Shown here: positions 13,216 to 24,665 of the stretch, piece after piece
Layout of the letters: each line of letters begins with the position of its first letter
Position numbering within the stretch: the first letter of the stretch is position 1
Assembly: GCA_933207985.1 (NCBI GenBank)
Contig: OW240913.1
Span: forward strand, 331,281,519 to 331,345,518
DNA length: 64,000 nt
Origin: Pelobates cultripes
Lineage: Eukaryota; Chordata; Amphibia; Anura; Pelobatidae
Direction: 5' to 3'
Notes under the pieces: generated by a model
Told to the model about the DNA's origin: nothing
What the model saw: the letters and a program-made list of their open reading frames with translations, nothing else
The model's database searches: none
Translations under genes and position numbers: made by a program

Positions 13216-13390
13216 GAAATAGTATTAGTAGAGTTTATATAGCGCCACCATATTCCACAGCGGGTTACTGCTCAAACAAGCTTACAGTCAATGAGGTAGG
13301 TGGCTATATGGTGTATGGTGTCTTGCCCAGTGACTCTTACTAGTGAGGTGACCTTAGCAGGATTCAAATCAAGCTGGACAATTTAAGGAA
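13216..13390 (-). mobile_element. LINE (CR1/L2-like) 3'-tail fragment
   Basis: The segment 'agtttatatagcgccacc' followed by 'caaacaagcttacagtcaat' resembles the tail of the LINE at 53657-54350 in the same window ('atttatatagcgccaaca', 'caaacaaacttacagtct'). Orientation follows that copy. No coding part is present. Confidence 0.55.
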
Positions 13391-15277
13391 AAAGTACTGA
13401 TTTAGAAAAAGTCCAAAAAAGGCTCATTTTGAAATATTCACTTTTTTATTCCCTACAACACGATGTTTAATAAATAAATCTCTACAATGTGCTTCTTCCA
13501 AACATCACCCTGAGCTCCCAACAAACTTGAGAAAACTGCTGTGTTTAGGGAATGTAGCGGAACTGATAATTATTTCATTGGTGCCCACTATGCGCGCAAA
13601 ATTAACTCCAGCAATACAATGTGTGTGCTATAATGCTGTTGAAAATCAATATACACTGGAAGAAATCACACTTAACATGTCTGCATGTAAAAAAAAAAAT
13701 AATAATAACAAAAAAAAAAAAAAAGGGTATTTTAAACGCTTCATCTGAAATAAATGTAGGATTTTATTTTTTAATAATCAATATTTTTGTGTGCTAACCC
13801 ATATTCAAACAAGCAGGGCCTGGCTACTAAAATCTGAAAACATTTATTTTTTTAAACAGAGTTACACACAATATCGTCTCTTTCTTTTCAATTACCACTC
13901 TACGTAATCTGACACTTAGGACCAAACTCATCACACAAGGGATCATGTAAAAAGCACCGTGCTTTTTGTATTTTTATTTTATGCCAGTGCCGACCGAATG
14001 CATTCGTTGTTTTGGGTTTTTTTCAAAAATTTTAAATTCGCATCCAATAAAACAGCTACCAATTCCAAAAGTTACTGCTCAGTGAAACGGGCAAACAGAC
14101 TGCTTACTATTATGTTTGCTTGTAGAACTGCACGGCTTTGCACACATGCACAATTAGAAACCCTTATGTGGTTACATTTATTGAAAAAAGTTAAGACAAC
14201 AAGTAAAAAAGAATGAAAGCTCTGGAAAGCTGTGTTCATTCATGTTTTGATGAAACTTGCCAAGTAGCTCTCTGTATGCATACCTGTGCAACTATATAAT
14301 TTTAATCCAAACCTGTGGTGCGTTGACCCCATGAGAGGTCAGGGTTACTCCCGAAGCAATCTCTATCAATTCCTGGTTGTTGACAACATTTCTGAAGAAA
14401 AATAAAGTGTTTAAAAGGTTGCTTTGATAGGTGAGAATAGTTTACTACCTTATTTCCATAAAGCATTATACAAAAGAGGTAAACCACGTTAAACTGTTAC
14501 AAAGGAACAAGATCTCAGATATTACACAGAAATTCCACTTTTTGCTTAATTCAGGAAATAAAGCATTTGACCTTTAACATCCAGTCACCAAGGGGCATGT
14601 GAGCAAAGCCATTCAGAGATGGCATTAACAAGATTAATACTGATTAATTTAAGTAATGTAAACCGGTCATTCTTATAACATTTGATTAATAATTCCTTGG
14701 TTTAAAAAAGCAGCTGGTGTAATTGGTGTTTTTGACAGTAGAGAGCTCTCTGCTGCAAATCTGACTCGCAATGTGCAAACTATTTCTGAGATTCGGACAT
14801 GAAACACTGTAATTGCAGTTCATTGTTCAGGGATTTATATACAATATATATTGTAAACTTTGTGCTCTGAGCAAATTGTACTATTTAGAATTTTTACTTA
14901 TATCAGAAAAAAAAATGTATTTTTTTGTCATTAAAAATCTGGAAAACACAGTTTGCAACAGAGATTTACAGCTGCAAGGCCTTTGAAAACACCAAGGTTA
15001 AATGAAAAAAAATATGTTTTTAGTAGCTCTTTAAGAGCATTGAGGAAAACAGACATTTCTCATATTTCTAATTGGATAACCTGTATACAAACAAATCTCA
15101 TATTGATATGAACCTATATACTGTGCTAAAGAATTCACCAACAAATGTATAGATCAAGAGAAAATATACAATTACGTGAAGCTTTACCTGTGTGTTTAAA
15201 GACGGCAGCTGCAGTGGTTGTGGGCGCAGCTTCAAAAATACATTTGGGGGGTTTCTCACAGTAATATTTGTATTTTT
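13391..15277. other. Unique AT-rich intergenic sequence
   Basis: No gene or clear repeat family seen. It contains an A-rich simple tract at 13689-13724 (AAT/A repeats) and scattered A/T runs. Confidence 0.5.
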
Positions 15278-15281
15278 TTAA

Positions 15282-15642
15282 AGGGACATTATTTGCACTA
15301 TTATCCCATCATCTAATTGAAGTGGTGATAGTGCCTGAAGTCCCCTGGTGCTGTCCCTTAATTCAGTGTTAAATGATATAACCAAGCAGCCCGCATTCAT
15401 TCATACCGGTAATAGATCGCTGTAATAAGCTGACAATTGTCAGTTGACGCTATCAGTCTATCACTGGAGCCCATCAATGCTTGGGCTAATGCAAAAACAT
15501 TAGAACGAGTAACACAGAGGAGCGTGACTGCAGGTGCACGGGAACCTCATTCAGTGTTAAACTGCAGCAAACGCAGCAAGAAATTCCAAGCACTATAACC
15601 ACTTCATTGAGTTGCAGTGGTTATAGTGCCTATAGTACCCCT
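15282..15642. mobile_element. TTAA-flanked MITE, family B
   Basis: TTAA at 15278-15281 and 15643-15646 bounds a 361-bp element starting AGGGACATTATT and ending with the complement of AGGGGTACTATAGG. Near the right end is a hairpin around 'tataaccacttcattgag'/'tgcagtggttata'. The 'accataaccactac...gtagtggttatgg' signature recurs at 18649-18961, 27351, 38640-39099 and 61435-61816. No coding capacity. Confidence 0.7.
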
Positions 15643-15646
15643 TTAA

Positions 15647-16883
15647 CTATATGCTTTAGCTCACCGAAATAATAATTTTGTTAATACTGTTGCTACATAT
15701 TTAGGTATGAAAATATGTTCCATGAATATAATATTCTACAAAGATATAGAAAACCATTTTAGGATCATTTGCGCACTTTGATATAAAGTGGCAATTATTT
15801 GGTTACGTATAGTTTATATACTCTGGTATGCAGACTTTTACTTTACAATAGATTAGTAAGCAATCAAGAGCACACAATTTAAATTATGTTCCTGTTACTT
15901 TATTTAAAACAAATTCTAGAAGCTAGATGAAAAATGTCAAGAATACTGTAATATAATGATTTTATAACAGAGTCTTAAGATATTGCACAAATTAATTTTG
16001 GACCCATGGACTTAATTCCTATAGAGTGTAGCTGCAGCTAAATAATGATATATTACCTATAAGCACATCAGTCATGAGTGTATATATTTACACACTGGTT
16101 TTAGAGAATATTTTACTATTTTACTAGAGTCAACATTTCCAACACTGCCTGAACTGCTGATCCATCTCTAATTTTATTAGCCAAATCAGGAGAAAGAATA
16201 GACTCGTGGGTCAGGTCCTTCCACCCCTAACTGTGGTAGCAAATTGGTGCCACAAGAATGCACTCACTGTGTCTTGCATGTGATCCAAACTGACTTCCAA
16301 GTGAAGTCAAGCACATCATTGTTTAAGACAAAAAGAGGGCTTTTGTCATGTGGAGTGGCTGCTCATGAAGGTGATATATACGAGTTTTCTCAAACACACC
16401 TTCAGGAGATTCCACGCTGCCCTTTGTATTACGGAGATATATATGATGATAGCACAATCATCTGTATAATCGCTGCAAAAAAAAAAATCACTGCAGACAG
16501 AAATGAACAGATATAAGGGATATTTTATATCATTAAATTACAAAAAAAAAAAAGAATAATGCTAAGTATGTAAACATTTACAATGTCATTTATTAAAGGT
16601 AAATTGTCACCCTGGTTTTTAATGTACACCCTCTCTAAACAAGAGACTCCTTTCCCACAAGCTCCTGTTCAAACAGATTAGTTTGTCCACCCAGAAGAGT
16701 CCCACTCATTATACAGGTTGCTGTAAAAGCCGACAACATAGAGCCATAGTGTTTAGTATGCCAGGCTACATGCACTTACATGCAGAGGTACAGCCCCCAT
16801 TCCATGTACAGGAAGCACAAAACACAACTCACCCCTTAGCATGATGCATACTTGATTAGACAGACAAATTCATAGTCATCTTC
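15647..16883. other. Intergenic, nothing recognised
   Basis: AT-rich sequence without recognisable genes or repeats. The 90-codon ORF at 16244-16516 (+) has no family features. Confidence 0.45.
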
Positions 16884-17020
16884 CAGGCTTCCCCAAACTC
16901 CGACTCTCCAGATGTTGCTGAACCACAACTCCCATGATTCTCAGCCTATCTATTTTATTCATAGAATCAAGGGAGTTGTAGTTCAGCAACATCTGGAGGG
17001 CCGGAGTTTGGGGAAGCCTT
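16884..17020. mobile_element. hAT-like palindromic MITE
   Basis: An almost perfect 137-bp palindrome: CAGGCTTCCCCAAACTC at the left is mirrored by its complement at the right, with 'agatgttgctgaaccacaac' mirrored by 'gttgtagttcagcaacatct'. The CAG-type terminus suggests a hAT-derived foldback MITE. Clear 8-bp target duplication was not established. Confidence 0.7.
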
Positions 17021-17137
17021 AATCCATCTGCAGCGTACCGCTATTTGTGGTGAGGAACAGAGGTTGGAAAGTCCCTGACATCTACAGGGAGCAGGAGATC
17101 TGTACTCACTCCAGCTGCTCTCAGCATTTCAAGTTAA

Positions 17138-18010
17138 AGGGACACTACAGGCACTCGGACCACTTCAGGTTATTGAAGGGTTCTGGGTGCACTGTCCCTG
17201 TCCCCTTAAAGGGACACACCAGGCACCCGGCCCACTTCTGCCCATTGGAGTGGTCTGGGTGAAAACTCCCACTACCCTTAACCCTTCAAGTGTTTTGATA
17301 AACTGCAATATTTACCTTGCAGAGGTATGTCCTCCTCTAGTGGCAGTCTATCAGACAGCCACTAGAGGAACTTCCGTGTTTTTAGAACATGAAAAGTGTT
17401 TTAAACGATGCTGGACGTCCTCACACTATGCTGAATAATGCTTTCCTATGGGGAGGTCTAATGCACGTGCGGCCATTGCCACGCATGCGCATTAGGTCTC
17501 CCCCGCTGGCTGATGTTGGCAGGGGAGGAGCGTGGGTGGAGCCTGACCAAGCGCTGACGGATATTGGCGCTGGATTCAGGTAAGACACTGGAAGGGTTTT
17601 AACCCCTTCAGCAACATGGGATGAGGGGTGGGAGGGAGAGGGGCACTGCACAGCAAAACAGATATGTTTTCCTGGCACTGGAGAGTCCCTTTAACCCTGC
17701 AATGTAAATCATAATTACATTGTAGGACTAGGACTGCCTCATGTGGCTGTCAATCAGAAAGCCACGAGAGGCACTTCCTGCTTGCTAGGCGACGTTTGGT
17801 CGCATAACTGATGCTGTCAGTTAAATCCCCATAGGAAAGCACTAAAGGAATACTTTCCTATGGGGATTTTCCTAATGTCCCCTATGTCGGATGACGTTGG
17901 AGGAGGCAGAGCGTCGACCTAGTACCGAAGGAGATCAGAACTGGAACCGGGTGAGTACAGAAAGGTTTTTTCCATGCTGTGCGGGATGGGGAGGGGAACG
18001 AGTGGGTAAA
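17138..18010 (+). mobile_element. Family A hairpin MITE, outer copy interrupted by a second copy
   Basis: TTAA at 17134-17137 starts an element with AGGGACACTACAGGCAC and the 'gaccacttcag' hairpin. After 72 bp it is interrupted by another family member (17210-17690) and resumes at 17691 as TTAACCCTGCAATG, which is the expected continuation in related copies. The 3' end is degraded near 18010, with no clear terminal repeat. Confidence 0.7.
17210..17690 (+). mobile_element. Family A hairpin MITE nested in another copy
   Basis: A 481-bp element between TTAA at 17206-17209 and TTAA at 17691-17694. It begins AGGGACACACCAGGCACC and ends TGGAGAGTCCCT. It carries the family's internal hairpins (cctctagtggc / gccactagagg) and the pair 'ttcagcaac', 'gttttcctggca'. 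Removing it plus one TTAA restores 'gtccccTTAAccctgcaat' of the outer copy, which fixes the target duplication as TTAA. Confidence 0.85.
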
Positions 18011-18648
18011 CTCACAGCTGGATCTCTGCAGTGTTCTAAAGCTGCGTTCAGCATCATTGTGCTGTGCATGTTGACGTTGAATGTGTATAGACAGTCACTA
18101 GAAATGTGTTTTGGGAAAAATGTAACCAGCGTTGCATCTCAGACACCACACTGTTTTAAAGCGTAGAATGCAGGGACTGGGTATTTGCACCAAAAACAAT
18201 CAATTGATTTGAAGTAGTTTTGGTGCATAGACTTAACGAACAGGTGATCTCCAGTATATGAACGAACAACTACTACTCACCTTCAGTTTCTCCTGCTCTT
18301 GCTAATACAGTGTAAGCAGAATCATCTGACAATAGTATGAGGGGAACGGCTGAATAAGCTGATACAAGCCATATTGTGACTATTATCAGCCTATTCACAA
18401 CTTGGTTCACAGTGTTGTGTGCAGGCATACAACCTGCAGAAGGCTTTCTAAATAGAGTGAGAAGAATAGGTGTTAACCCAAGTGGAGTGTGCTGAGCCTC
18501 CATCCAGCATGCACAACTTGGACAGAACTTGTACAGGAACAAGGGAATCAAATTCCTCCTAGGTGGAAAGCTGTAGTGATGTTTGCAAATTTCTGCAATT
18601 ATAAATCACCCTGGAGGGGAGATAACATGTCCTTTGCAATGATGATGA
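18011..18648. other. Intergenic, nothing recognised
   Basis: No gene or well-delimited repeat. Short ORFs on both strands overlap each other and lack family features. Confidence 0.4.
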
Positions 18649-18961
18649 GTTGTTATAGTGCTTCGAGTCACCCTTAGAGTGTGTAGTGTTTATGGTGCCA
18701 GCCTCATTGCGGGTGGAAGTTTTGCTGATGTATTCAGACAATCAGCATGGCCCTACATGTCAGGCTTAGCTCAGTGGAGCTAAGGAAGCAAGCATCGAGG
18801 AAGGAAAGGACAGGCCCCCCTACGGGACCCAGGTAAGTTGTCAGACTGTTCTTGAATGGTTTGCTCACTTACTCTGGGAAGGCTTCAGGGTTTGGTACTT
18901 CATGCTTTGTACCATAACCACTACAATTGGCTACAGTGGTTATGTTGCTTGGAATGTTTCT
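18649..18961. mobile_element. Family B MITE, 5' end degraded
   Basis: The right end carries the 'accataaccactacaat'/'gtggttatgttgcttgga' hairpin and stops at TTAA 18962-18965. The left boundary near 18649 is approximate and no TTAA is recognisable there. Confidence 0.5.
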
Positions 18962-19559
18962 TTAAAGATCATTTTATTGAAACATAGTATTTAAATGGTG
19001 ATCTATTTTCCAATGAGTAACATCTAATTTACTATCTTACAAAGGTTGAATAAACAGATATCAATAAATTTGATTTACTTCTAATAAAATATGATATTTG
19101 GGCAATTTATTATAATTTCCATGTAGAGATTTATTTACAAACTTTAGGCTTCATGGTTTGGACAGTTTTCAACATAGAATTCGGAATAACTCAGCAGTTA
19201 TCTCTAACAAGACTGTGAAATTTCTGAGTTCTATGGAATGGAGATTTCATGAGATGTTCAGAGAACAGATTAGATTCTGTTTGATTGTATGAGAAATGAT
19301 TATGAGAGCTACTTACATGCTATGACAATTACCTTAAAATCACTACCAACATAAGATAGTTCAGAATTATTGGACGCACTCAAGCAAAAACCTTCAGGGA
19401 CATAAAAAGTTACACACCACTTTTTAGCTGTCTATTCACACTATTAGCTGTCTATTCTCAACATAAACAATCATTTACTGTGCATCATTTAACCTCTGTA
19501 CGGCTGTACTACATAATCTATAAGTTAGTGACCGCAACACAACCTGAAAAAGGTACATA

Positions 19560-19985
19560 TTACAAGACTCCGGACACCATAACAACGTAATCAGAATGAA
19601 GTAGTTATAGTGACAGGAGATCCCTAGCAATGGCTTTCCCTTAGGGGTTAAACCTATCACAAACCGTTTAAACCCAAAGTTTTGAATCCAGAGCCATTTA
19701 GCTCTGCCTTTCTACGTCTTCCTAATTCTTTAAACTGTTTTCAAGAACAGTATTTTTCTCAAGCCCTATCATGAATGGGGACCTAGTGAATGGCTTAGAG
19801 TATCCGCTGATGTTCTCAGCAAATCAGAGGCGCCCCTGTATGAGGCTTTCTGTTTGAAGAATCAGAGTGCAGTGCAAAGGCAGGGGCAGGACTAAATGGC
19901 TCTGTATTCAAAATATTGGGGTTAAACTGTTTGTGAATGGTTTAACCCTCAAACGTCAGCCAACACCTCCTGGCACCAACTTAAT
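19560..19985. mobile_element. Degenerate MITE, related to family B
   Basis: The segment 'ggacaccataacaacgta' followed by 'gaagtagttatagtgaca' resembles the family B terminal hairpin. Inner arms 'gtttgtgaatggtttaac' and its near-complement 'ctatcacaaaccgtttaa' lie about 300 bp apart. The boundaries are approximate. Confidence 0.4.
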
Positions 19986-20985
19986 TCCGATGATTGTATT
20001 TCAGTCCCAGGAGAACGTGTCCATTCATCACTGGTGTGTTGTGCTGTTTGTTTGCCTGACTGGCATTTTCTCAGCTATGGGAGAAAATTAGCAGAGGATG
20101 ATTATAAAAAAGTTGGTGTTTAATGGACAAAATATGTACATAACACTGTATTTCTTTATAAGATCAGTAAACCAGGGCAACATGAAGAGATGATTGATAT
20201 GATACAATATAACACATTAAATAATTTTACCTTACTGAGTTCAAAAGCCATTAAAAAATCCAACAAGGACATAGCTCCCAAAATTCAGTGGTATGACCAT
20301 GGGCCAGGAGGAGGGGATGTTGTCAATGGTCGCAAATGGGCATGTACTATTATTTTGGCAGGTCTAACTGAAAAAAGGAGTGAGGCAGACTTTCTCACCG
20401 GCCCACCTGCCTCGAAAGCATGCAGCGCACTGCAAGTAGATCTAATGATGTGCCCACACTTCCCTGACGGAGGACATTTAACTGATCTGGGACACCAGGG
20501 GACTAACTTGGGACAACAGGACATGAGGCCAGGACAGTCTGAGAATATGCAACAATGATAAAGGGGCATTTGAGCAACATGTCATTTTGTTCCATGCTGG
20601 ACTATGCTGTCCACTTTAACTGCTAAAAAGAGATTCTACACCACTCTGAATTATGTGCTGGATACGTTAGTCACCACCAAAGGTACCCAGCAACATTTTG
20701 ACCCTAATGTGGTTTCTCTCAATTATGAGTGCAGCATGCACCATTATATAGCATGTTAAATGTAATCAAATTTCTCAAAACATTAATAAAACACAATATG
20801 AATGGCCATGGCAGCTCCCTTTCATAAACCCATCACGTTTAAATATGCAATGCGATATACAGATTACAGATAGCTGTTAAAATGAATCATTCATGTAAGT
20901 GTTTAAACATTCAACAAGTCACCATATTTTATCCAAATATTATCTAATTCTGAGAAGTTTATCACCACTGAAAATACCCCCCAAC
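19986..20985. other. Intergenic, possible unclassified old repeat
   Basis: The ORF at 20190-20558 is GC-richer than its surroundings but shows no recognisable protein family. No splice-supported exon could be argued. Confidence 0.35.
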
Positions 20986-21034
20986 CTTTTTTTTTTTTTT
21001 TTTTAATTGTGCATCCTGTTTTCTTTTATACATT

Positions 21035-21100
21035 TTTACACTGATCAGCCACAACATTAAAACCACCTTCATAATATTGTGCAGGTCACCCTCGTGTCTA
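21035..21100. mobile_element. Fragment of a widely shared DNA-transposon repeat
   Basis: 'cactgatcagccacaaca' followed by 'ttaaaaccacc' and 'aatattgtgcaggtcaccct' is a repeat I recall from many fish and frog sequences. I cannot assign its class with certainty. A 17-T run (20988-21004) precedes it. Confidence 0.5.
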
Positions 21101-21537
21101 AGGACACCTCCAGTGGTAGTCTCTCAGAAGGCCATTAGAAGTGCTTCCTGGGTCAGTGCTATACACAATGTGCAGCACTGACGCTTTGTGGAGAAGCTGA
21201 GCTTTCCCCATAGAGATGCATTGAGTCAATGAATCTCTATGAGGAGATGCTGATTGAGGCAGCGTGGCATTTGGCTCTGCCCCCAACGTCCTTGGCTGAG
21301 ATAATCAGAATTGACAATCTCAGCCAATCCAACGCTTTCCCCGGGAAAGATCATCAATTCTGATGATGTCAGCCAGATCGGGGACGGGGCCAGAGTCGGC
21401 AGACCTACCCGGAGCTGGTGTAAAGGTAAGTTTTAAAAAATTTTAAGGGGGACCAGGGGGCCTTAACTGCTTTTTTAACACTATAAGGTCAGGAATACAC
21501 CTTTGCATTTCTGACCCAATAGTGCTCCTATAATCTT
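21101..21537. mobile_element. Degenerate MITE related to family A
   Basis: It has the same overall plan as family A: 'cctccagtggtagtctctcag', a hairpin-like 'ccatagagatgcattgagtc'/'aatctctatgag', 'gatgatgtcagcc', a 'gctggtgtaaaggtaag' motif and a 3' end 'aatagtgctcctataatctttaa'. It is diverged and its 5' end is not identified. Confidence 0.45.
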
Positions 21538-21670
21538 TAACCTTCATCCAACTTGCTTATGTGACTGTATACCACAACTTGGAAAGACTCTGCAAAGAGT
21601 TCAAGCTGTGGTTGTGTGCATGTACAGTTGACGGTTCATGTATTGCCAAAACTGTGAATCCAGTCGTTAA

Positions 21671-22154
21671 AGGACCACTATAGGTACCCAGACCACTTCA
21701 GCTTAATGAAGTGGTCTGGGTGCCAGGTCCATCTAGGGTTAATCCTGCAGCTGTAAACATAGCAGTTTCAGAGAAACTACTATGTTTACACTAGGGTTAA
21801 TGCAGCCTCTAGTGGCTGTCTCATTGACAGCCGCTAGAGGCGCTTCCGCGCTTCTCACCTTGATTTTCACAGTGAGAAGACGCCAGCTTCCATAGGAAAG
21901 CATTGAGAAATGTTTTCCTATAAACTGCCTGAATGCATGTGCGGCGCTTGCCGCGCATGCGCATTCAGACGATGACGTCAGAAGAAGGAGGAGAGTCCCC
22001 AGCGTCGAGGGAGCCCGGCGCTGGGGTAAGATAAGTGTTTAACCCCTTCCTACCCCTAGAGCCCGGTGGGAGGGGGACCCTGAGGGTTGGGGGGACCTAG
22101 TAACACTATAGTGCCAGAAAAACGAGTTTGTTTTCCTGGCACTATAGTGGTCCT
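21671..22154 (+). mobile_element. Family A hairpin MITE, full length
   Basis: A 484-bp element between TTAA duplications at 21667-21670 and 22155-22158. Termini AGGACCACTATAG and CTATAGTGGTCCT are perfect inverted repeats. Inside are successive hairpins, including one at 21753-21789 with arms GTAAACATAG / CTATGTTTAC (one mismatch next to the loop). There is no reading frame. Mobilisation would need a transposase from elsewhere. TTAA duplication and TTAAAGG ends resemble Xenopus T2 / Kolobok or piggyBac-type MITEs. Confidence 0.9.
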
Positions 22155-22158
22155 TTAA

Positions 22159-22831
22159 CATTATTGAATGCATGCATATTTTTATTGGGGGTATCTCTAC
22201 TAAAATGTGATTTATACTTTTTTGGGGGGATGGCCTGGGGGGAGTGTTCCTTTAATGTAATATTAAATACACACTCATCTAACCACCACAATGCTTCATT
22301 ATAAACTATTTATATTTTGTTTGAATAAGAAAAAGGCAGTGTTTTTAGAAATGTTGCAGGTTTAACTCTAGAGCATGAACAGAGCAGGCATGAAAAATGC
22401 TTTAAACACAGTGACACGTTGATCTGCTAACATTTAGAAACTTTAGGGTCACGCCAGCTTATTTTCATAGTCTGAATTATCCTTTATCATGCTGCATTTG
22501 TATGGTTCACTATGACTTATAAGTAACAGATTGTATAATTAAGGAAGTTACCAAGGATAGATTGTGAATAATGTGCTTAAAGAAAACATGCTTTGAGTAC
22601 CTAGGTGTCTGCTTTAGAAATTTCATAGATTATATATAAATATATGTAAAGTGAAGCTTCACACATACCAGTATGCCTTGAAAGTGCATCTACTAGAAGC
22701 GACTGGTGATTAGCCCCATGATGTCTATATGTCCCTGTGTCAACTTCCTCTTACGCTGTGTTCCTCAGCCGATCTTGCAATGATCTGTATCTCTCTGCCC
22801 CTCATATCTGGAAAACCTCTAGGTTCTAAGC
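22159..22831. other. Intergenic, nothing recognised
   Basis: AT-rich, no gene or repeat recognised. Confidence 0.4.
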
Positions 22832-22950
22832 CAGAGGTAGACAACCTTTAGAAACTCAGATGTTGTGGACTATATCTCCCCTGATGTTTTTATAGCATTG
22901 TGGGAAATTTAGTCCACAACATCTGGAGTGCCAAAGATTGTCTACCACTG
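22832..22950. mobile_element. hAT-like foldback MITE
   Basis: A 119-bp palindrome with ends CAGAGGTAGACAA and TTGTCTACCACTG and arms 'agatgttgtggactata'/'tagtccacaacatct'. The 8-bp flanks TTCTAAGC (22824-22831) and TTCTAGAC (22951-22958) match at 6 of 8 positions, consistent with an old hAT 8-bp target duplication. A related fragment is at 60608-60690. Confidence 0.75.
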
Positions 22951-23034
22951 TTCTAGACTTCAGCAACCTGTAGTGGTTATGATGATAAGTCTTATTGCCA
23001 AGGTTGTCGCTTAAAAAGGGTTTTCTAGGATTAA

Positions 23035-24055
23035 AGGGACACTATAGGCACCGGGACCAGTTCAGCTCATTAAAGGACCACTATAGTGCCAGGAAAACAT
23101 ACTAGTTTTCCTGGCTCTATAGGGTCCTTGGGTCCCCCTAGCCTTCTGGGTCCCCCTAGCTTTCTGGGTCCCCCTCCGGTCAGGCTCTAGGGGGAGGAAG
23201 CGGTTAATCCGTTACTTTTTTCCCAGTGTCGGGCTCCCTCGGCGCTGGGGAATCTCCTCCTTCTTCTGCCGTCATCAGCTGAATACGAATGCGCGGCAAG
23301 AGCCGCGCGCGCATTCAGCCAGTCCATAGGAAAGCATTCTGAATGCTTTCCTATGGACGCTGGCATCTTCTCACTGTGAAAATCACAGTGAGAAGTGCGG
23401 AAGCGCCTCTAGCGGCTGTCAGTGAGACAGCCACTAGAGGCTGGATTAACCCATAGGTAAACATAGCAGTCATAGGTAAAAATAGCAGTTTCTCTGAAAC
23501 TGCTATGTTTACAGCAGGCAGGGTTAATCCTAGATGGACCTGGCACCCAGACCACACCAAGCTGAAGTGGTCTGGGTGCCTATAGTGGTCCTTTAAAGTG
23601 GTCTGTGTGCAGTGTCCCACATCCTTAACCCTGCGAAGGTACTTACTGCAGTTTTTAATAAACTGCAATATTTACTTTTGTGGGTTAATTCCATCTCTAG
23701 TGGCCTAGCGGGTCGTTAGGCCATATTAGGCTTAACTGACGCTGGATGTCCTCACGCTAATGATGATGACATGCAGTGTCATCCGAAATCCCATAGGAAA
23801 GCATTGTATTATGCATTCCTATGGGGGATGTCCTAATGTGAGCCGGCCATGGGGGGAGACGTCAGCCGGTGGGGGAGAAGCAGAGGCAGAGCCTGAACCA
23901 GTACCGGGGGACATTGGCGCTAAACTCAGGTAAGTGACAGAAGGGATTTTTAACTCCTTCTGCACATTGGGAAGGGGGCCTTGACATAGGAAGGCACTAA
24001 AGGGAGCAATAGTGCTAAGAAACCAATTTTATTTTAGTGGCACTATAGTTTCCCT
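23035..24055 (+). mobile_element. Family A hairpin MITE, outer copy with nested insertion
   Basis: TTAA at 23031-23034 and 24056-24059 bound this copy. It starts AGGGACACTATAGGCACC and ends with the complement. It is interrupted at 23070-23596 by an inverted family member. Without the insert and one TTAA it is about 498 bp, the normal family length. Confidence 0.85.
23074..23592 (-). mobile_element. Family A hairpin MITE nested in inverse orientation
   Basis: A 519-bp copy with TTAA at 23070-23073 and 23593-23596 and perfect AGGACCACTATAG termini. Excision would restore 'cagctcaTTAAagtggtc', the family A terminal hairpin of the outer copy. It carries a short internal tandem duplication near 23450-23490 ('cataggtaaa' twice). 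Confidence 0.88.
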
Positions 24056-24207
24056 TTAACAGTTTGCAGATGGTTTTTAAAATGTTTCTTTAAGAATGAA
24101 GTGTTTCTATGGACTTACAAGTATAACTGTTATAACCCTGGGGAATAACATTTACATAATACTGTTTAAACGTGATATAAAGTGGTATGATAATGTTGAA
24201 GTTAATG

Positions 24208-24665
24208 ATAGACCGATTATTGTTTCTGCTGATTATTAGGGCCAATATTCAGCATTTTACCTATAATCAGTATCGACTTGTAAGTTACCAATATTACCGA
24301 TAAGTTACTCATCTCTCCCAGTCACCACTTCTGCATTTGAAACTCATCAATAAAGCGCCACGTTGTGACCTCACGTCACCCATTTCTGTGAGTTATGCAT
24401 GCTTAGCTCATCTGATCACACACCTATAATTAACAGCAATGTATATGCTGCTATCTAAGTGATCCCACCATGTACTGACTGCCTGAGAGTGATAGGAGTT
24501 CCATTGGTGCCAGCGTGTTCAGTTAATTTCAGATTTGTGCAGAAATTGTTACTTTTTCAAAACTTTAAATGTACAGAATATCACCACCAATTATCAGCAA
24601 TCGGCCTGATAAGTGTCCGATAATCGGTATCGGCTCTGGAAAAATGACCATTGGTTAATCTCTAA
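24208..24665. mobile_element. Diverged repeat with 'gaccgattat' / 'ataatcggtatcgg' motifs
   Basis: It is bounded by 'atagaccgattattg' on the left and 'ccgataatcggtatcggctc' on the right, with inner 'cagtatcgacttg'. This matches a palindromic DNA-transposon-like repeat seen widely in fish and frogs. The class is not determined. Confidence 0.4.

Noticed and set aside
17891..18166. 91-codon ORF at the end of the outer MITE
   Set aside because: Starts inside the MITE and runs into flanking DNA; composition and context argue against a gene.
20190..20569. Overlapping 122- and 94-codon ORFs on opposite strands
   Set aside because: No recognised family, no exon signals. It is possibly part of an unidentified repeat.
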